A stretch of 33,296 bases of DNA. It comes from Pseudomonadota bacterium. GTDB taxonomy: Bacteria; Pseudomonadota; Gammaproteobacteria; Burkholderiales; Sulfuriferulaceae. Positions 33,036 to 33,296 of the stretch are shown one piece after another. The stretch spans positions 1-33,296 of the forward strand of contig JAJYGL010000219.1 in assembly GCA_021790625.1 (NCBI GenBank), written 5' to 3'. The notes under the pieces are model-generated. The model did no database searches. It was not told the DNA's origin and saw nothing but the letters and a program-made list of their open reading frames with translations. The translations under genes were made by a program, and so were the position numbers. The stretch's first letter is position 1. Each line of letters begins with the position of its first letter.

Positions 33036-33296
33036 TGGCCGATCAGAACAGGATGGCAAAGGGAAAAAGGCGCTTGATGTGCTTCGTGGCGCCATGCGCC
33101 CGATCCTGCCTTATCTGGACGACGATGGCGTGCAGGAAATCATGATTAATCAACCCGATGACATTTGGATAGAATCGCGGGGCAGCATGCGCCGGGTAAC
33201 CGAAACCCTGCAGCCGATCGCTGTGGAAATGGCCATTCGGGCGCTTGCTTCGAGCAACGATAAAAAACAGACGCCCATCATGGACGCTCGCCTGCC
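33022..33296 (+). CDS. VirB11/TrbB-type secretion ATPase, N-terminal part
   Basis: A frame starting at ATG 33022 runs off the right edge after 91 codons. It contains L-D-D-D-G-V-Q-E-I-M-I-N-Q-P-D-D-I-W-I-E followed by R-G-S-M-R-R-V, and later P-I-M-D-A-R-L-P. This is the N-terminal domain pattern of type II/IV secretion ATPases (VirB11, TrbB, CpaF). The Walker A lies beyond the window, so the subfamily cannot be set. GGGAG (33016-33020) is only 1 base from the ATG, so a TTG at 33028 is an alternative start. It overlaps the lytic transglycosylase gene in another frame. Confidence 0.8.
   Translation, partial: MALNDGRSEQDGKGKKALDVLRGAMRPILPYLDDDGVQEIMINQPDDIWIESRGSMRRVTETLQPIAVEMAIRALASSNDKKQTPIMDARL

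Overview
The window is a bacterial chromosome segment spanning the replication origin. It is most likely betaproteobacterial. The gene order, inferred against what is known of that class, supports this: gyrB directly behind dnaN with no recF, rpmH-rnpA-yidD-yidC-mnmE, mnmG-rsmG-parA-parB next to atpIBEFHAGDC, and an aroQ-accB-accC-prmA-zinc-ribbon DUF3426 operon near dsbD. I cannot name a genus.

Left arm (1-6348): the likely 3' end of a glycosyltransferase gene and a PAP2 phosphatase gene read rightward. gyrB, dnaN and dnaA read leftward. The dnaN-dnaA spacer (4286-4552) holds three full DnaA boxes and two one-mismatch boxes, so it is the best oriC candidate. The dnaA-rpmH spacer (5885-6348) carries several dyads and the rpmH promoter. 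A parS-like site lies in the gyrB leader and a second one lies before mnmG; both fit the ParA/ParB genes at 12.8-14.5 kb.

Centre (6349-21900): a rightward block for ribosomal protein L34, RNase P protein, membrane insertion (YidD, YidC), tRNA wobble-uridine modification (MnmE, MnmG), 16S rRNA methylation (RsmG), segregation (ParA, ParB) and the complete F1Fo ATP synthase. A clear intrinsic terminator closes the atp operon. A long perfect hairpin without a U-tract separates atpD from atpC.

Right arm (21914-33296): two leftward transcription units (DsbD with a TlpA-like thioredoxin; AroQ-AccB-AccC-PrmA-DUF3426) lie back to back with a rightward glmU-glmS-queD operon. After an AT-rich spacer with repeats, the last 0.7 kb holds a VirB1/IpgF-like lytic transglycosylase gene overlapping the start of a VirB11/TrbB-type secretion ATPase gene. 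This looks like the edge of a type IV secretion, conjugation or pilus locus that continues outside the window.

Base composition rises from about one third G+C in a sampled row of dnaN to about two thirds in a sampled row of glmS. Apart from the right end, the content is ordinary core genome. No rRNA, tRNA, CRISPR array or insertion sequence was seen.
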